Origin: Planctomycetaceae bacterium
Lineage (GTDB): Bacteria > Planctomycetota > Phycisphaerae > Phycisphaerales > SM1A02
DNA: 42,890 nucleotides
NCBI GenBank assembly: GCA_027483065.1
Contig: JAIXVI010000236.1
Span: 1-42,890, forward strand
Direction of reading: 5' to 3'
In this document: in pieces, positions 23,808 through 32,735 of the stretch
How positions within the stretch are numbered: the stretch's first letter is position 1
Layout of the letters: every line of letters starts with the position of its first letter
Notes under the pieces: generated by a model
Database searches by the model: none
What the model saw: the letters and a program-made list of their open reading frames with translations, nothing else
Told to the model about the DNA's origin: nothing
Program-made: the position numbers and the translations under genes

Positions 23808-26293
23808 TGCACCTCAAGATCTGTTGTTTGTCGCGCGTTTTGCGACGCGTTTCTCGTATTGCGATGCTGCAGCGCGCATCCGCGGTCAGCGCGGTGTTGT
23901 CGATGGCGTCGCCGACCTTTGCGCGCGACGAAGCGGGTGGTTTCTCGCAGTGGATCGCGAAGTTTTTCTTCGGCAATGATGTGCCGAGTGATGTTGATGC
24001 AATTCGTGTGATCTTTTCGCGTCCACTCCCGTCCTGGGGATGGTTCCTTGTGGTGGTCGCAGCATTTCTTGTTGGTTTGTGGAGCTATCGCCGCATCGCG
24101 ACTGGAACGACCAAATCATCTCGACTGTTTCGTGGATGCCTCACGATCGTTCGAGCAACGACGCTCGTCGTTGTCGCGCTCTTGATTGCTGGGCCGATGG
24201 TGCGTTTCGAGCGAACGCGCGTCGAACGCGATCGACTCGTTGTGCTAGTCGATCGCAGTTTGTCGATGTCGATCAAAGATGGTCCAAACGGCGAAAGTCG
24301 TGATGATCAGGCGGCAGAAACGCTCGAAGCAATGCGCCCGATGCTTCAGAGTGTTGCGAAGAGCAAAGACATCGACTTCGTTGGATTTGCAGGCGGCGCC
24401 TTCTCGTTGCTTCCAAATCGAGCAGCGGAGGACACGTCCGCGCGTGCTTCGGACGCCGCAACGACGCAAGTTTCCGAGTTTCTGCCTGCACTTGGTGCAG
24501 CGACAGGCGACCGTACAGATCTCGATGGAGCGCTTCGGCAGGCTCTCGCTCGAGCGAGTGGGCGTCCGCTGAGTGCGGTGGTTCTACTTTCCGACGGGCG
24601 ATCTGCGGTGCCGATTTCGGCCGGAGTGTTGCGAGGATTTGAGCGCGACTCGATTCCAGTGCACACCGTGGCGTTGGGTTCGTCGAAGCGACTCGGAGAC
24701 GCGGCAATTGTTTCTGCGTCAGTTCCTGCCCGAGCGTTCGTCCGTGATCGAGTGCCGGTCGAGGTGCGTATCGATCGTGGCGGAGTCGATCGTGATCTCT
24801 CTGTGAGAATTGTTGATGAAACAAGTGGTGTCGAGATCACACGAAGGCCTGTTCCAACAAGCGAAAGTGGCGAAGAAGTCTCAGTCGTCCTTGATGCGGT
24901 GAGCGAGAGCGCAGGAGATCGGTCTTGGCGCGCAGAGATTGTGTCGGACGAGCAAGATCTCGTTCGAGAGAACGATGCACGTGTATTCGCGGTCGAGTTC
25001 GTGGATCGCCCGCTTCGCGTGCTCTACGTCGAAGGATCGTCGCGCTGGGAGTATCGATACTTCAAGAATCTTCTCATGCGTGAGAAGGACCTTGAGAGTT
25101 CGATCATGCTGCTTTCCGCAGATCGCGATTTCGCGCAGGAAGGCAATCTGCCTATCGCGCGTCTTCCGAGGACTCGTGAGGAGTTTTCGAAGTACGACCT
25201 CTTCATCATCGGCGATGTACCGAGTGGTTTCTTCTCGCCGGATCAATTGACGATCATGCGCAGTGAAGTGGCGGATCGTGGTGCAGGGCTCCTTTGGATT
25301 GGTGGTGAGCGAAACACGCCGATGTCCTGGGAGTCGACTGCGCTCGCGGATCTTTTCCCGTTCAAACCACCATTCAGTCTCGAGCCGCGCGCTGGTGTGA
25401 GTCTGATCGAGCCGACTCCTGCTGCGGCGCGACTGGGCGTTCTTCGATTGAACGACGATGAGGATGGTTGGCCTGATGTACTGAACGACACATCGCTGCG
25501 TTGGCCGCAATTGCGATATGTGCAGGACATTCCCCGTGCCCGTTGGAAGCCGACGGCAGAAGTGCTTGCGCTTGCGGAGGGCGTTGGTGCTGGTGCTCGT
25601 GAAGCAAGTCCAGCGGTCATGCGCATGCGATTTGGTGCTGGCGACGTGGTGTACGTCGCGACCGACGAAATCTGGCGTTGGAGATACGGTCAAGGCGAAC
25701 GGTATCCCGAGCGATTCTGGGTTCCGCTTGTTCGTCTTCTGTCGCGCGAAGCGATTGCACGGGGCGATGCGCGCGCCGAGCTTGTTGTGGCACCAAATCG
25801 AGTAGTGCCCGGAGCTTCGACGGTGGTTTCCTTGCGCATTGTTGATGACGAATCTGCAGAGCGCGCACCGAGTGTGGTGCCTGTCGAGATTCGTGATTTG
25901 TCAGGAGCAGCGGTTGCGCGCGTTGAGTTGACGCGCGATGGCGCCGATGCAAGTGCGATGTTCTCGCCAGAGCGAACTGGCCGCTTTGTCGCTGTTGCGG
26001 ATGACCCTGCTTTTGGACGTCTCGAAGCGACCTTTGAGGTGGTGCGCGCGGATGATGAACTGCGGCGTGGCGATACAGATCACGCAGCACTTTCAGATCT
26101 TTCGCAGCGCACTGGTGGTCAGGTTTTGAATCTTGAATCGTTGCGAGGACTCGCGGAACTTCTTCCGCTTCGTGCACGTGAGACAGATGAAAGCGTTGAG
26201 CGCACGATTTGGGATACGTGGATTGCGCTGACAACATTGCTCGTGCTGCTCGCTATCGAGTGGTGTGGAAGGAGGTTGCTGCGACTCGTGTGA
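23807..26293 (+). CDS. Large membrane protein with intact VWA domain and amidotransferase-like domain
   Basis: The 828-residue product starts at the ATG in GTGATG, where the preceding stop overlaps; GTG at 23804 is an alternative, and GGAGG lies upstream (23792-23796). Membrane helices are at about 79-96 and 113-131 and at the C terminus (WIALTTLLVLLAIEW). Between them, VVLVDRSLSMS carries an intact DxSxS metal motif of a VWA domain (about 142-290) with a SAVVLLSDGRSAVP strand. A region near 405-520 (RVLYVEGSSRWEYRYFKNLL, YDLFIIGDVPSGFF, GAGLLWIGGERN) is amidotransferase-like. The middle also holds beta-rich, Ig-like stretches. It probably exposes the VWA part outside the membrane and acts with the BatA-type neighbour. 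Confidence 0.88.
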   Translation: MHLKICCLSRVLRRVSRIAMLQRASAVSAVLSMASPTFARDEAGGFSQWIAKFFFGNDVPSDVDAIRVIFSRPLPSWGWFLVVVAAFLVGLWSYRRIATGTTKSSRLFRGCLTIVRATTLVVVALLIAGPMVRFERTRVERDRLVVLVDRSLSMSIKDGPNGESRDDQAAETLEAMRPMLQSVAKSKDIDFVGFAGGAFSLLPNRAAEDTSARASDAATTQVSEFLPALGAATGDRTDLDGALRQALARASGRPLSAVVLLSDGRSAVPISAGVLRGFERDSIPVHTVALGSSKRLGDAAIVSASVPARAFVRDRVPVEVRIDRGGVDRDLSVRIVDETSGVEITRRPVPTSESGEEVSVVLDAVSESAGDRSWRAEIVSDEQDLVRENDARVFAVEFVDRPLRVLYVEGSSRWEYRYFKNLLMREKDLESSIMLLSADRDFAQEGNLPIARLPRTREEFSKYDLFIIGDVPSGFFSPDQLTIMRSEVADRGAGLLWIGGERNTPMSWESTALADLFPFKPPFSLEPRAGVSLIEPTPAAARLGVLRLNDDEDGWPDVLNDTSLRWPQLRYVQDIPRARWKPTAEVLALAEGVGAGAREASPAVMRMRFGAGDVVYVATDEIWRWRYGQGERYPERFWVPLVRLLSREAIARGDARAELVVAPNRVVPGASTVVSLRIVDDESAERAPSVVPVEIRDLSGAAVARVELTRDGADASAMFSPERTGRFVAVADDPAFGRLEATFEVVRADDELRRGDTDHAALSDLSQRTGGQVLNLESLRGLAELLPLRARETDESVERTIWDTWIALTTLLVLLAIEWCGRRLLRLV

Positions 26294-26353
26294 ATGGAGT
26301 TGAGAGAGATGTGACATCGTGTCTTCTAACTCACACACGAAGCAGCGAGCGAT

Positions 26354-29300
26354 ATGGATCAACACCAACCAACATCGCAACCAGAAATCACACACTCTGC
26401 GCAGCGAGATGGGCGTGTTTCTTCGCATGACATGCGATCGAGAAATGTGCCTCTTGCGAAGCTCACACGAGAGATTCTTGCGATCAGTCGCCGCATGCGT
26501 TTCTTGCTGGTGTTGGGCGCTTGGTCGACGTTCCTTGCTGTGTTTCTTCTCCTTGTCGCAGCATCTGCCGGACTCGATGCCGCGATCCGCTTTCCATGGA
26601 TCTTGCGACTCGCGCTTCTCAGTTTGATTTTGCTCGCGCTGTGGACGCAGTTCCGGCGTCGAGTTGTTCCTGCGCTGCGGGTGGCAGCAACTCCAGTAGA
26701 AGTTGCGGTGCGCATTGAACGAATGCGACCTGAACTCGCGGGGCGTTTGGTACCTGCAGTGGAGTTTGATCTCTCAGGCGCAGCTCGTTCGAGTGTTTTG
26801 GCTGAGCGCGCGGTCCGTGACGCTGATGAACGCGCTGCAGGCGCTGACCTTGGGAAGGTTGTTCGCTATCAACCGACCACGATCCGGGTGGCTCTTCTTC
26901 TCACGGTTCTTGTGGGGTGGACTGCGTTCGCGACGGTGCAACCACAATCTGCATCGGTCGCGCTGCGCCGCATTCTGACTCCTTGGAGCGATGTGTCATG
27001 GCCCGCGCGAACCGCGGTCGAATCGCTCATTCAAAATGGAGTTGTTGCTGCTCGAGGCCGGCCATTTGCGCTTCGCGCGAAGTTGGTGCTTGGCGATCCA
27101 GAAACAGAGCGTGTGCGCGCGCTGTATCGCGTCATTCCAAGCGTTGATGCAAACGACGCGACCGTGAACGGAAAGAACGCATCGGCCTGGGAAGAGGTGC
27201 TGCTTTCTCGCCAGCCGAACGGAGAGTTCGAGCGTCTTGTCGACGCAGATGGAGAAGCGCTCGAAGTTCGATTTGAATCGAGTGATGCAACGACAGATGT
27301 GCTTCGTGTTCGATTTGTCGATCCACCAGCGGTGGAAGCTGCGGTGCTTTCGGCGAGCCCACCTTCGTACGCGTCGTCCATGGTGTCTGTGCGGCGCGAA
27401 GAACTCGGCGAAGGTCTCGATGCGCGCGCCGTTGTGCGCGATCCCCTCCTCGTGGGGAGTGATGTAAGGATCGAGATGAAGCTCAACCGCTCGGTTCCAT
27501 ATGAACTCGGAAAGTCGAGCGTGCGTGTGATTGGTCGCGATGCAGTGGCGAAGCCTGCTGCTGACGTCGAGATTGCAGCAGCAGCCCAGCCAACTGTTGC
27601 GGGTTTCGAGGAGTTGCCGACAGAGACCAATTCGACATCGAAGCGTGTTGGTGGCGGATATTCACTTGAGATCGACGAGTCCGATTCCACGCGATGGGTT
27701 GTATCGGGTCGAGCAGTCGAACCTGTTCGTATCGAGGTTTCGCTCGTTGATAAAGACGGCATCTCACAGGAAGAGCCCATCACTTTCGCGTTCGACGTGA
27801 TCGCAGATCGTGCACCAACCGCGACGTTGATTGAGCCTGAGCAGGACGAATCGGTTTTGCCTGATGCTCGCGTCGCTTTGCGTGCAGAGTCGCGTGACGA
27901 TCTCGCGTTGCGCAGCGCTGGCATCGAGATTGCGACACGCATCGGCAAAGATGGTGCGGATAGTCTTGTGTTTGAAGAGTTGGCACCATCCTTGCGCTCA
28001 GCAAGTAATGATGCCGATGCGACAGGAAAGAATGATCGTGCAGTCGTGATGGAGGCTGAGACTGAGCGGACACTTGATCTTTCCAAGTTGTCACTGCAGG
28101 CCGGCGATGTTGTTGTACTTCGCGCCTTTGCGGAGGATTTCTTGGATCGCTCCGCTGACGTGGCGTCACCGGAAGTTGCTGAGCCTTCGAGCGTGATCGA
28201 TGCAACTGCATCGGACTCGTCACAGCGCGAGGGACGACGAGTTCGTAGCGCCGCGAGATTCCTGCGCATCGTTTCAGAGGATGAGTTTGAGCGACAGGTT
28301 CGATCGTCGCTTGCCGGAGTGCGGCGGGATGCCATGCGCCTTGATGAACGCCAGGCGAAGGCACGTGATCTCGTTGAGAAAGATCCGCAAGACGAGTCGG
28401 CTCGTGATGCGCAAGGTGCAGTGACGGAAGGACTCTCGCGAGCAGCTGATGCTCTTGAACAGTTGCAGGCGCGGCTTGGGCGGAACGGCGAGACGGACGG
28501 AGTTCTCGCGGAGATCGTTCAACAAGCTGATGAGTTGGTGGAGACTGCGCAAGCCAAGAGTTCGCAAGCAAGTAGTAGTCTCGATCGAGCGTCACAGAAG
28601 GGCGCTGCTGAAGATGTGCGCCAGGCGACATCCGATGCGACTGAGGCGCAGGAGGCGGTGCGTGAGGAACTTGAAGATCTCGTTGGGCTTCTCGATCGCA
28701 ACGAAGATGCGTGGGTTGCGCGGAAGCGACTCGATGAATTGGCAAACAAGGTCAAGCAGCTCACGCGCGAAACGGACCAGGCTGCGTCGCGGTCGAGTGG
28801 CGAGTCGCGCGAGGAGTTGACCGCGGAAGCACGTGCGGAACTCGATGAACTCGCTGAGCGTCAGCGGAATGCGTCGGAGGAAGCGGAGCAGGTTGCGCAA
28901 GACCTCCGCGATCGTGCGCAGGCGATCGAGCAGGCTGATCGGGAACAAGCGAAGGCGCTCGAAGAGGCAGCGAAGGCGATCGACGATGGTCGAGTGCGCG
29001 ATGAGATGCAGCAGGCCGCGAGTGACGCGCAGCAGAATCGACTTGAGCAATCGAAGGGCGCTCAGCAGCGCGCGAGCGACGCGCTGACGAAGGCGGCGGA
29101 GGCACTTGCGAATGACAACAAGGTGCGTGCAGAGGAGCTTGCACGAGAACTCGAGTCACTCGTCGACTCCATCCGTCGGCTGCTTGACGAGGCGGATGCG
29201 CTTCGATTGGAGCTTGTCGATGTGGATGCTGGCGTGACAGCCGCGGCTTCGGCAGCCCGAGATGGTCTTGCACGCTCTGTTGGTGTGCTTTCACAGAACA

Positions 29301-30370
29301 CGCGTGGCACGGCGAGCGATGCGCGTTCGATGAGCCGAGAGTCCGCGAGAGCGGCACGCTTTCTTGATGATGCGGCGGACGGTTTTGCCAGCGTCGCAAG
29401 CAAACTCCGAATCGATCCGTATCCGCAAGTTGATGCAGAGACGGCGATGACGAACGCGCAGAAGGCTTTGGAGGCTGCGCTGACTGCAGCCGAGGAGGCC
29501 CAAGACCGCGCGGAAGAGCAGGCTGAGGAAGAGAAGCGGGATGAGTTGCTCGTGAAGTACCGTGACTTTCTTGAGCGCGAGGCCGCGATTCGTGGTTCAA
29601 CCGAGCGAATTGTTCCTGCGAATGGTGCAAGGCTTGCGCGCCGTGAGCTTGTCGAAAGTCGTCGCTTGGGCACAGTCCAGGAAGAGTTGCGCGTCGTTGT
29701 CGATGCACTTCGGAAAGCGGAACCCGACATTCAGGATTCCGACGCGTTGACGGAAATGCACGACATCATCGATCAGGCGCTCCGCGAGGCGAAGGTCGGA
29801 CTCACGGAGGGTAAACCTGCGGAAGCGCTGCCCCTCGTTGATGAGGCGCTTGAGGCGTTGTCGACGATCGTTGCGGCACTTGACGAAGCGGGCCAAGCGG
29901 ATGATGACCGATTTGAAGAGTCCAGCGGTGCCGAAGGCGGCGGAGAAGGCGGTTCCGGTGGTGGGCCTCAAGGCGCAGTTCCGCCAGTTGCTGAAATCAA
30001 GATTTTGAAGGGACTCCAAGAGTCGCTCGCGAGGCAGACTCGACGATTCTCTGAGCAGGCTGACACGATGGATGCGGTCACTCGTGCACAGCGGCTCGCG
30101 GAACTTGCGGCGAAGCAGCAGCGAATCGTTGAGCTTGGTTCGAAGATTGCCGAGAAGATTGGTGCTGGCCCTGGCTCAGGGACAGAGGTCAGCCCGACGA
30201 ATGAGCGCGAAGGAGATAACTCGAGTGAGGGTACGTCTCCTGTGATTCCAGAGGATTCGCCTGCCGAGCCGTCGACGATTTTGCCTGTTCCCCAAACTGC
30301 GAATGCAGTCTCTGAATCAGGTGGTCCGGCGGGAGATGCGCGGTTCTTTCGAACTGGGGGTCTACGATGA
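26354..30370 (+). CDS. Giant DUF4175-like membrane coiled-coil protein
   Basis: The 1338-residue product has membrane helices at about 49-71, 81-100 and 178-197, then a periplasm-like region with beta-rich, Ig-like segments (about 210-620; YRVIPSVDAND, DPPAVEAAVLSASPPSYASSM, TATLIEPEQDESVLPDARVAL). From about 635 to 1240 it is almost wholly charged, Ala/Glu/Arg/Gln-rich coiled coil (EELTAEARAELDELAERQR and similar). The last ~80 residues are Gly/Ser/Pro-rich and disordered. It resembles planctomycete proteins of the DUF4175 type found in MoxR clusters. Function is unknown; a long rod reaching from the membrane toward the wall is a reasonable picture. The stop overlaps the next start (ATGA). 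Confidence 0.85.
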   Translation: MDQHQPTSQPEITHSAQRDGRVSSHDMRSRNVPLAKLTREILAISRRMRFLLVLGAWSTFLAVFLLLVAASAGLDAAIRFPWILRLALLSLILLALWTQFRRRVVPALRVAATPVEVAVRIERMRPELAGRLVPAVEFDLSGAARSSVLAERAVRDADERAAGADLGKVVRYQPTTIRVALLLTVLVGWTAFATVQPQSASVALRRILTPWSDVSWPARTAVESLIQNGVVAARGRPFALRAKLVLGDPETERVRALYRVIPSVDANDATVNGKNASAWEEVLLSRQPNGEFERLVDADGEALEVRFESSDATTDVLRVRFVDPPAVEAAVLSASPPSYASSMVSVRREELGEGLDARAVVRDPLLVGSDVRIEMKLNRSVPYELGKSSVRVIGRDAVAKPAADVEIAAAAQPTVAGFEELPTETNSTSKRVGGGYSLEIDESDSTRWVVSGRAVEPVRIEVSLVDKDGISQEEPITFAFDVIADRAPTATLIEPEQDESVLPDARVALRAESRDDLALRSAGIEIATRIGKDGADSLVFEELAPSLRSASNDADATGKNDRAVVMEAETERTLDLSKLSLQAGDVVVLRAFAEDFLDRSADVASPEVAEPSSVIDATASDSSQREGRRVRSAARFLRIVSEDEFERQVRSSLAGVRRDAMRLDERQAKARDLVEKDPQDESARDAQGAVTEGLSRAADALEQLQARLGRNGETDGVLAEIVQQADELVETAQAKSSQASSSLDRASQKGAAEDVRQATSDATEAQEAVREELEDLVGLLDRNEDAWVARKRLDELANKVKQLTRETDQAASRSSGESREELTAEARAELDELAERQRNASEEAEQVAQDLRDRAQAIEQADREQAKALEEAAKAIDDGRVRDEMQQAASDAQQNRLEQSKGAQQRASDALTKAAEALANDNKVRAEELARELESLVDSIRRLLDEADALRLELVDVDAGVTAAASAARDGLARSVGVLSQNTRGTASDARSMSRESARAARFLDDAADGFASVASKLRIDPYPQVDAETAMTNAQKALEAALTAAEEAQDRAEEQAEEEKRDELLVKYRDFLEREAAIRGSTERIVPANGARLARRELVESRRLGTVQEELRVVVDALRKAEPDIQDSDALTEMHDIIDQALREAKVGLTEGKPAEALPLVDEALEALSTIVAALDEAGQADDDRFEESSGAEGGGEGGSGGGPQGAVPPVAEIKILKGLQESLARQTRRFSEQADTMDAVTRAQRLAELAAKQQRIVELGSKIAEKIGAGPGSGTEVSPTNEREGDNSSEGTSPVIPEDSPAEPSTILPVPQTANAVSESGGPAGDARFFRTGGLR

Positions 30371-31305
30371 GCGAGGTTGAGCGAAACATGAAACCACTCA
30401 ACGTTTCTGACGTCTTGCTGGCAGAAGCAGTCAGTCGCACAGGAGCTCATAGTGTTCGTCACTGCCAGCTTGCTCGATATCTGTCGACCTGTGGAGCGTG
30501 GCTCGTTCTCTTTGGATCTATCGCGTCTCCTGCTGCAGGTCGATTTCAAGCGGAGCAAGTGACTCCGAAGCCTGAAGGCCAGCAGAGTTCCTCCACTGCC
30601 AAGACGGATGTGCCACGTTCGAATGATCGCGGCGATACGTCGAAGTCGGCGAAGTCTTTGGATGAATTGCTCGGTGTTCCCAATGCTCCCTCTGCATCAG
30701 AAGGTCAATCGAGTGCCAGTGCGATTGACGCAGCTGAGCGAGAACAAGCGAAGCGTTTGCAACGTTCTCTCGATGAGGCTTCTCTTCAAGACCTCGTTCA
30801 GAAAGCGCTCGAAGGAATGCGTTCGGCTTCGTCTCGGTTGACGGATCAGAGTGATGCTGGGCTTGGCACGCAGCGTATTCAAGAGGATGTCGTGAAGTCA
30901 CTAGAGAGGTTGCTCGAAGAGGCACAGAAGCAACAGAAGAAACAACAGGGTTCACGAAGTTCATCGAGTTCGGCTTCACGATCGCAACAGCAGCGGAAGA
31001 GCGGTGAGCCACAAGATCCAAGCGAGCGAAATGGACAGCAGCGCCAACCAGAGCGGAGCCGCGCACAGGGTCAACAGAAGTCATCAAGTTCAGCTTCTGG
31101 TGACGTTGAGGCTGAAGTCGGTACTCGAGACACGGATGAAGCGGCTGTAGGCGGAGAACTTTCAGAGTCTCGGGTTGAGTGGGGGCAGCTTCCGGAGCGT
31201 GTTCGTGAGCTTGTCTTGCAAGGTCGGCGAGACCGAGTTTCGACGATCTATGAGCGCCTCACCCGTGAGTACTACCGTCGGCTCGCCGAGGAGGCATCCA
31301 AGTGA
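30367..31305 (+). CDS. Small coiled-coil protein of the MoxR cluster with a conserved-looking C-terminal helix
   Basis: The 312-residue product has a hydrophobic stretch at about 43-58 (GAWLVLFGSIASPAAG) that may act as a signal or anchor. A low-complexity region rich in Ser, Gln and Lys follows (about 60-260). The C-terminal ~45 residues (VEWGQLPERVRELVLQGRRD, then ERLTREYYRRLAEEA) look folded and amphipathic, with a shape common to the last small coiled-coil member of planctomycete MoxR clusters. The start overlaps the upstream stop (ATGA) and its stop overlaps a GTG (GTGA). It may bind the rod protein encoded upstream. No known domain name could be assigned. Confidence 0.75.
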   Translation: MSEVERNMKPLNVSDVLLAEAVSRTGAHSVRHCQLARYLSTCGAWLVLFGSIASPAAGRFQAEQVTPKPEGQQSSSTAKTDVPRSNDRGDTSKSAKSLDELLGVPNAPSASEGQSSASAIDAAEREQAKRLQRSLDEASLQDLVQKALEGMRSASSRLTDQSDAGLGTQRIQEDVVKSLERLLEEAQKQQKKQQGSRSSSSSASRSQQQRKSGEPQDPSERNGQQRQPERSRAQGQQKSSSSASGDVEAEVGTRDTDEAAVGGELSESRVEWGQLPERVRELVLQGRRDRVSTIYERLTREYYRRLAEEASK

Positions 31306-31646
31306 GTCCACGGCATGATGCATCCGTCGTCAGGCGTAGCAACTCGAAAGAGATGCTGCGAGTCTTGAAGCACATGAGTTCCTCGAGCATCATTTGGTGG
31401 ACCGCGTGCGCAACTGCCGCGCCACAGCGTGCCGCGCTCGGATCGCCCTTTCCAGTAATAGGGACTCACAGTGCTCTTGTGCAGTTGGCGGTCGTGAACG
31501 GCCACGACTGTGAATCCACTGGACCAATTCCAACGCGCAGCGGTATCACAGCGTGCGAGTGGAGTTTGACTGGTAGTCGAGACATCACTTCTCGAGCTAC
31601 TCTCACCGTTCCCACGCTTACAAGACTCGCTACCCCCGCCATCATC
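31306..31646 (+). other. 341-bp stretch, probably non-coding, with an inverted repeat
   Basis: A frame is open here from a GTG at 31302 that overlaps the upstream stop, in phase with the toroid gene. However, its translation (rich in Ser, Thr, Trp, His; SSSSIIWWTACATAAPQ) is unlike the neighbouring proteins and gives no clear signal peptide. I read it as untranslated, perhaps with a promoter of its own, but a long N-terminal extension cannot be excluded. Confidence 0.45.
31573..31600. promoter_or_regulatory. Inverted repeat upstream of the toroid gene
   Basis: GTAGTCGAGA pairs with TCTCGA-g-CTAC (10 bp with one bulged G, 7-nt loop), 46 bases before the ATG at 31647. It could be an operator or a processing/attenuation hairpin. 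There is no T run after it. Confidence 0.4.
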
Positions 31647-32726
31647 ATGAGTGACTTCTTCACTCAAGACGAACGTGAGTCCACGGCTCCGAAGCAACCC
31701 GCGAATTCGTCCCAGCAAGGCGGAGTCGAGCCGGCGCGCCCGATCGTGCAGGGTGCGGAGAACGCACCGCTTGCCGAGGAGATTTCGCCGAAGCTTGAGG
31801 AAGCGGTCCAGCGCGGGTTCGAGGCGCTGCGCAGGATGCAAAAATCGGATGGCTCCTTCGGTCAGGGCCGATTCGGCGAACATGTTGGTATCACCAGCTT
31901 GTGCGCGATCGCTCTGATGGCGGACGGCAACGTGCCCGGACGCGGCGAGTTTGGCGACTGCGTCCAGAAGGCACTCGATTTCGTTCTCTCGCACTCCACC
32001 GAAACTGGTCTTCTCGTCTCCGACGACACGCATGGACCGATGTACGGCCACGGATTCGCGACGCTGTTCCTCGGTGAGATTTACGGGATGAACCAAGACG
32101 ACGATCGGGTTCGTGACGCGTTGGTCCGCGCCGTGCAACTCATCGTGAGTAGCCAAAACAACGAGGGAGGCTGGCGCTACAACCCGATTCCCGCGGATGC
32201 CGACGTCTCGGTCACGATCTGCGAGATCATGGCGCTCCGAAGTGCGCGCAACGCTGGAATCAAAGTTCCGAAGTCGACGATCGACGACGCGATCCGATAC
32301 GTTCGATCTTGTCAAAACGACGACGGGGGATTCCGATACATGAAAGAGGTAAGCGGATCGGCGTGGCCGCGCACAGCGGCGGGCATCGCGAGCCTCTTTT
32401 ACGCCGGCATCTACGAGGATCAATCGATCGATCGCGGACTCGACTACTTGACGCGCAACGCGTTCCCACGCGGTGCGGGTGGGGTCGGAGTTGGATTCTC
32501 CCAACAGCACTACTTTTACGGGCACTACTACGCGGTTCAGGCGATGTATCTCGCTGGTGGCGAACGATGGAAGAATTGGTGGCCTGCAATCCGCGAGGAA
32601 CTCATCGCCAAGCAGAATCCGGACGGTACGTGGACCGACCAACAGATCGGCGACGCGTATGGCACCGCGATGGCCCTCATCGTGCTCCAAATGCCGAAGC
32701 GATACCTCCCCATCTTCCAACGCTAA
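31647..32726 (+). CDS. Alpha/alpha-toroid protein (prenyltransferase/squalene-cyclase-like repeats)
   Basis: From the ATG at 31647 the product has 359 residues. It is built of repeats with a helix pair and a QxxDGSF/GGW-type turn: ALRRMQKSDGSFGQGRFGEHVGITSLCAIAL, LIVSSQNNEGGWRYNP, YVRSCQNDDGGFRYM and IAKQNPDGTWTD. This is the terpenoid-cyclase-like toroid also used in the thioester domains of complement-like proteins. The Asp-rich catalytic motifs of squalene cyclases are not evident, so a binding or structural role is more likely than cyclisation. An in-frame GTG at 31302 would add 115 poorly protein-like residues. In this cluster it probably acts outside or at the membrane together with the VWA proteins. 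An antisense frame is fully open across it. Confidence 0.85.
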   Translation: MSDFFTQDERESTAPKQPANSSQQGGVEPARPIVQGAENAPLAEEISPKLEEAVQRGFEALRRMQKSDGSFGQGRFGEHVGITSLCAIALMADGNVPGRGEFGDCVQKALDFVLSHSTETGLLVSDDTHGPMYGHGFATLFLGEIYGMNQDDDRVRDALVRAVQLIVSSQNNEGGWRYNPIPADADVSVTICEIMALRSARNAGIKVPKSTIDDAIRYVRSCQNDDGGFRYMKEVSGSAWPRTAAGIASLFYAGIYEDQSIDRGLDYLTRNAFPRGAGGVGVGFSQQHYFYGHYYAVQAMYLAGGERWKNWWPAIREELIAKQNPDGTWTDQQIGDAYGTAMALIVLQMPKRYLPIFQR

Positions 32727-32735
32727 AGGTGAGCA

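Noticed and set aside
31466-31663. Minus-strand 65-codon frame starting MKKSLMMMAGVASLVSVG, which looks like a signal peptide
   Set aside because: It overlaps the toroid start, has no protein-like body after the leader, no ribosome site, and is best explained by ATG/CAT-rich sequence at the plus-strand start.
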